From: Chionoecetes opilio
Lineage: Eukaryota; Arthropoda; Malacostraca; Decapoda; Majidae
Direction of reading: 5' to 3'
Length of the DNA: 64,000 bases
Assembly (NCBI GenBank): GCA_016584305.1
Contig: JACEEZ010021678.1
Span: forward strand, 1 to 64,000
Part shown: piece by piece, positions 63,456 to 64,000 of the stretch
Layout of the letters: each line of letters starts with the position of its first letter
Position numbering within the stretch: the stretch's first letter is position 1
Program-made: the position numbers and the translations under genes
Notes under the pieces: model-generated
Seen by the model: the letters and a program-made list of their open reading frames with translations, nothing else
What the model was told of the DNA's origin: nothing
The model's database searches: none

Positions 63456-64000
63456 TTTATAGCAATATGATAAGTAAAACTACTTGTATATATACAATAA
63501 CGCTACAGTTTACAAGAAACTATGAAAAACGCTTGCAAATATACCGTTATATCACAATAAATAACCTCTTACTCTTATATTTAATAGCTTAATGTAATGT
63601 AAGCTACTTATAGGTGCAAATTATTCTAAAAAGAGGATTTTATACTTCAATTTGTAGGAAAACAGCTATATATCACCGATAACTAGCTAATATCATTGAA
63701 AACACTACATTATATGGGTTTATAGCAATATGATAAGTAAAACTACTTGTATATATACAATAACGCTACAGTTTACAAGAAACTATGAAAAACGCTTGCA
63801 ATATACCGTTATATCACAATAAATAACCTCTTACTCTTATATTTAATAGCTTAATGTAATATAAGCTACTTATAGGTGCAAATTATTCTAAAAAGAGCAT
63901 TTTATACTTCAATTTGTAGGAAAACAGCTATATATCACCGATAACTAGCTAATTTCATTGAAAACTCTACATTTTATGGGTTTATAGCAATATGATAATT
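63456..64000 (+). repeat. Monomer block B26: 2 monomers plus the start of a third, cut by the window edge
   Basis: Nearly identical to 60862-61405. Even the shared rare changes AAGAGCATTTTATAC and GATAATT at the end are kept, so a second copy of the 2.6-kb higher-order unit begins here and continues past the window. Confidence 0.95.

Larger units (their letters stand above)
1..64000. repeat. Two-component AT-rich satellite array filling the window
   Basis: Every part of the window can be read as either a 262-bp monomer or a ~781-bp long unit, all in the same orientation; no inverted block was seen. Both edges cut through the array, so its true length is unknown. There is no coding capacity: all three frames on both strands are interrupted by stops at short intervals. 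Function is inferred only: such arrays usually form constitutive heterochromatin, and some are centromeric, but nothing in the sequence itself proves either role. Confidence 0.95.

Noticed and set aside
1..64000. Telomere repeats, tRNA or rRNA genes, transposon terminal repeats
   Set aside because: No TTAGGG-, TTTAGGG- or TTAGG-type tandem, no cloverleaf-like GC-rich segment and no rRNA-like stretch was seen.

Overview
The whole 64 kb is tandem satellite DNA from a eukaryotic genome. I find no gene, RNA gene, transposon coding region, CRISPR array or telomere repeat. Base composition is very AT-rich: the reference 262-bp monomer has 71 G+C, about 27%. Stop codons crowd every frame. The few open frames of 60-114 codons are accidents of the repeats. 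I cannot name the species; the array could be centromeric, pericentromeric or interstitial heterochromatin.

The array has two interleaved components. The first is a 262-bp monomer, present about 170 times by my count; where the sequence is clean the spacing is exactly 262 bp. The second is a long unit of about 781 bp (LU1-LU26 here, with LU19 split at an N), found every 1.5-3.9 kb. A long unit begins and ends as a diverged 262-bp monomer, but about 520 bp is inserted in its middle. That insert is mostly three tandem 155-156-bp sub-repeats, each carrying an inverted repeat around a TGTC/GACA core. Between long units lie 3 to 12 ordinary monomers, so spacings follow 781 + n x 262.

Region by region: 1-6.2 kb is noisy array with LU1 and LU2. 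From 6.2 to 12.7 kb it is mostly cleaner, with a chimeric long unit (LU3) and a contracted one (LU4). From 12.7 to 33.5 kb it is mostly noisy, with clean islands at about 14.9-16.3 and 23.5-24.3 kb. From 33.5 to 51.6 kb it is mostly clean, with two N positions (38012, 45789). From 51.6 to 60.5 kb it is noisy, and from 60.5 kb to the end mostly clean. The switches between clean and noisy are abrupt and ignore repeat boundaries, so much of the indel variation is probably consensus error rather than biology.

Diagnostic variants sort the long units into subfamilies, and these reveal larger duplications: a block repeated at an offset of 4705 bp (6.2-7.0 and 10.9-11.7 kb), a 3.66-kb duplication (29.9-31.5 and 33.5-35.1 kb), a 3.9-kb higher-order unit (45.8-52.2 kb) and a 2.6-kb higher-order unit starting a second copy at the right edge. 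The picture is a satellite that has evolved by insertion, then amplification, unequal exchange and conversion.
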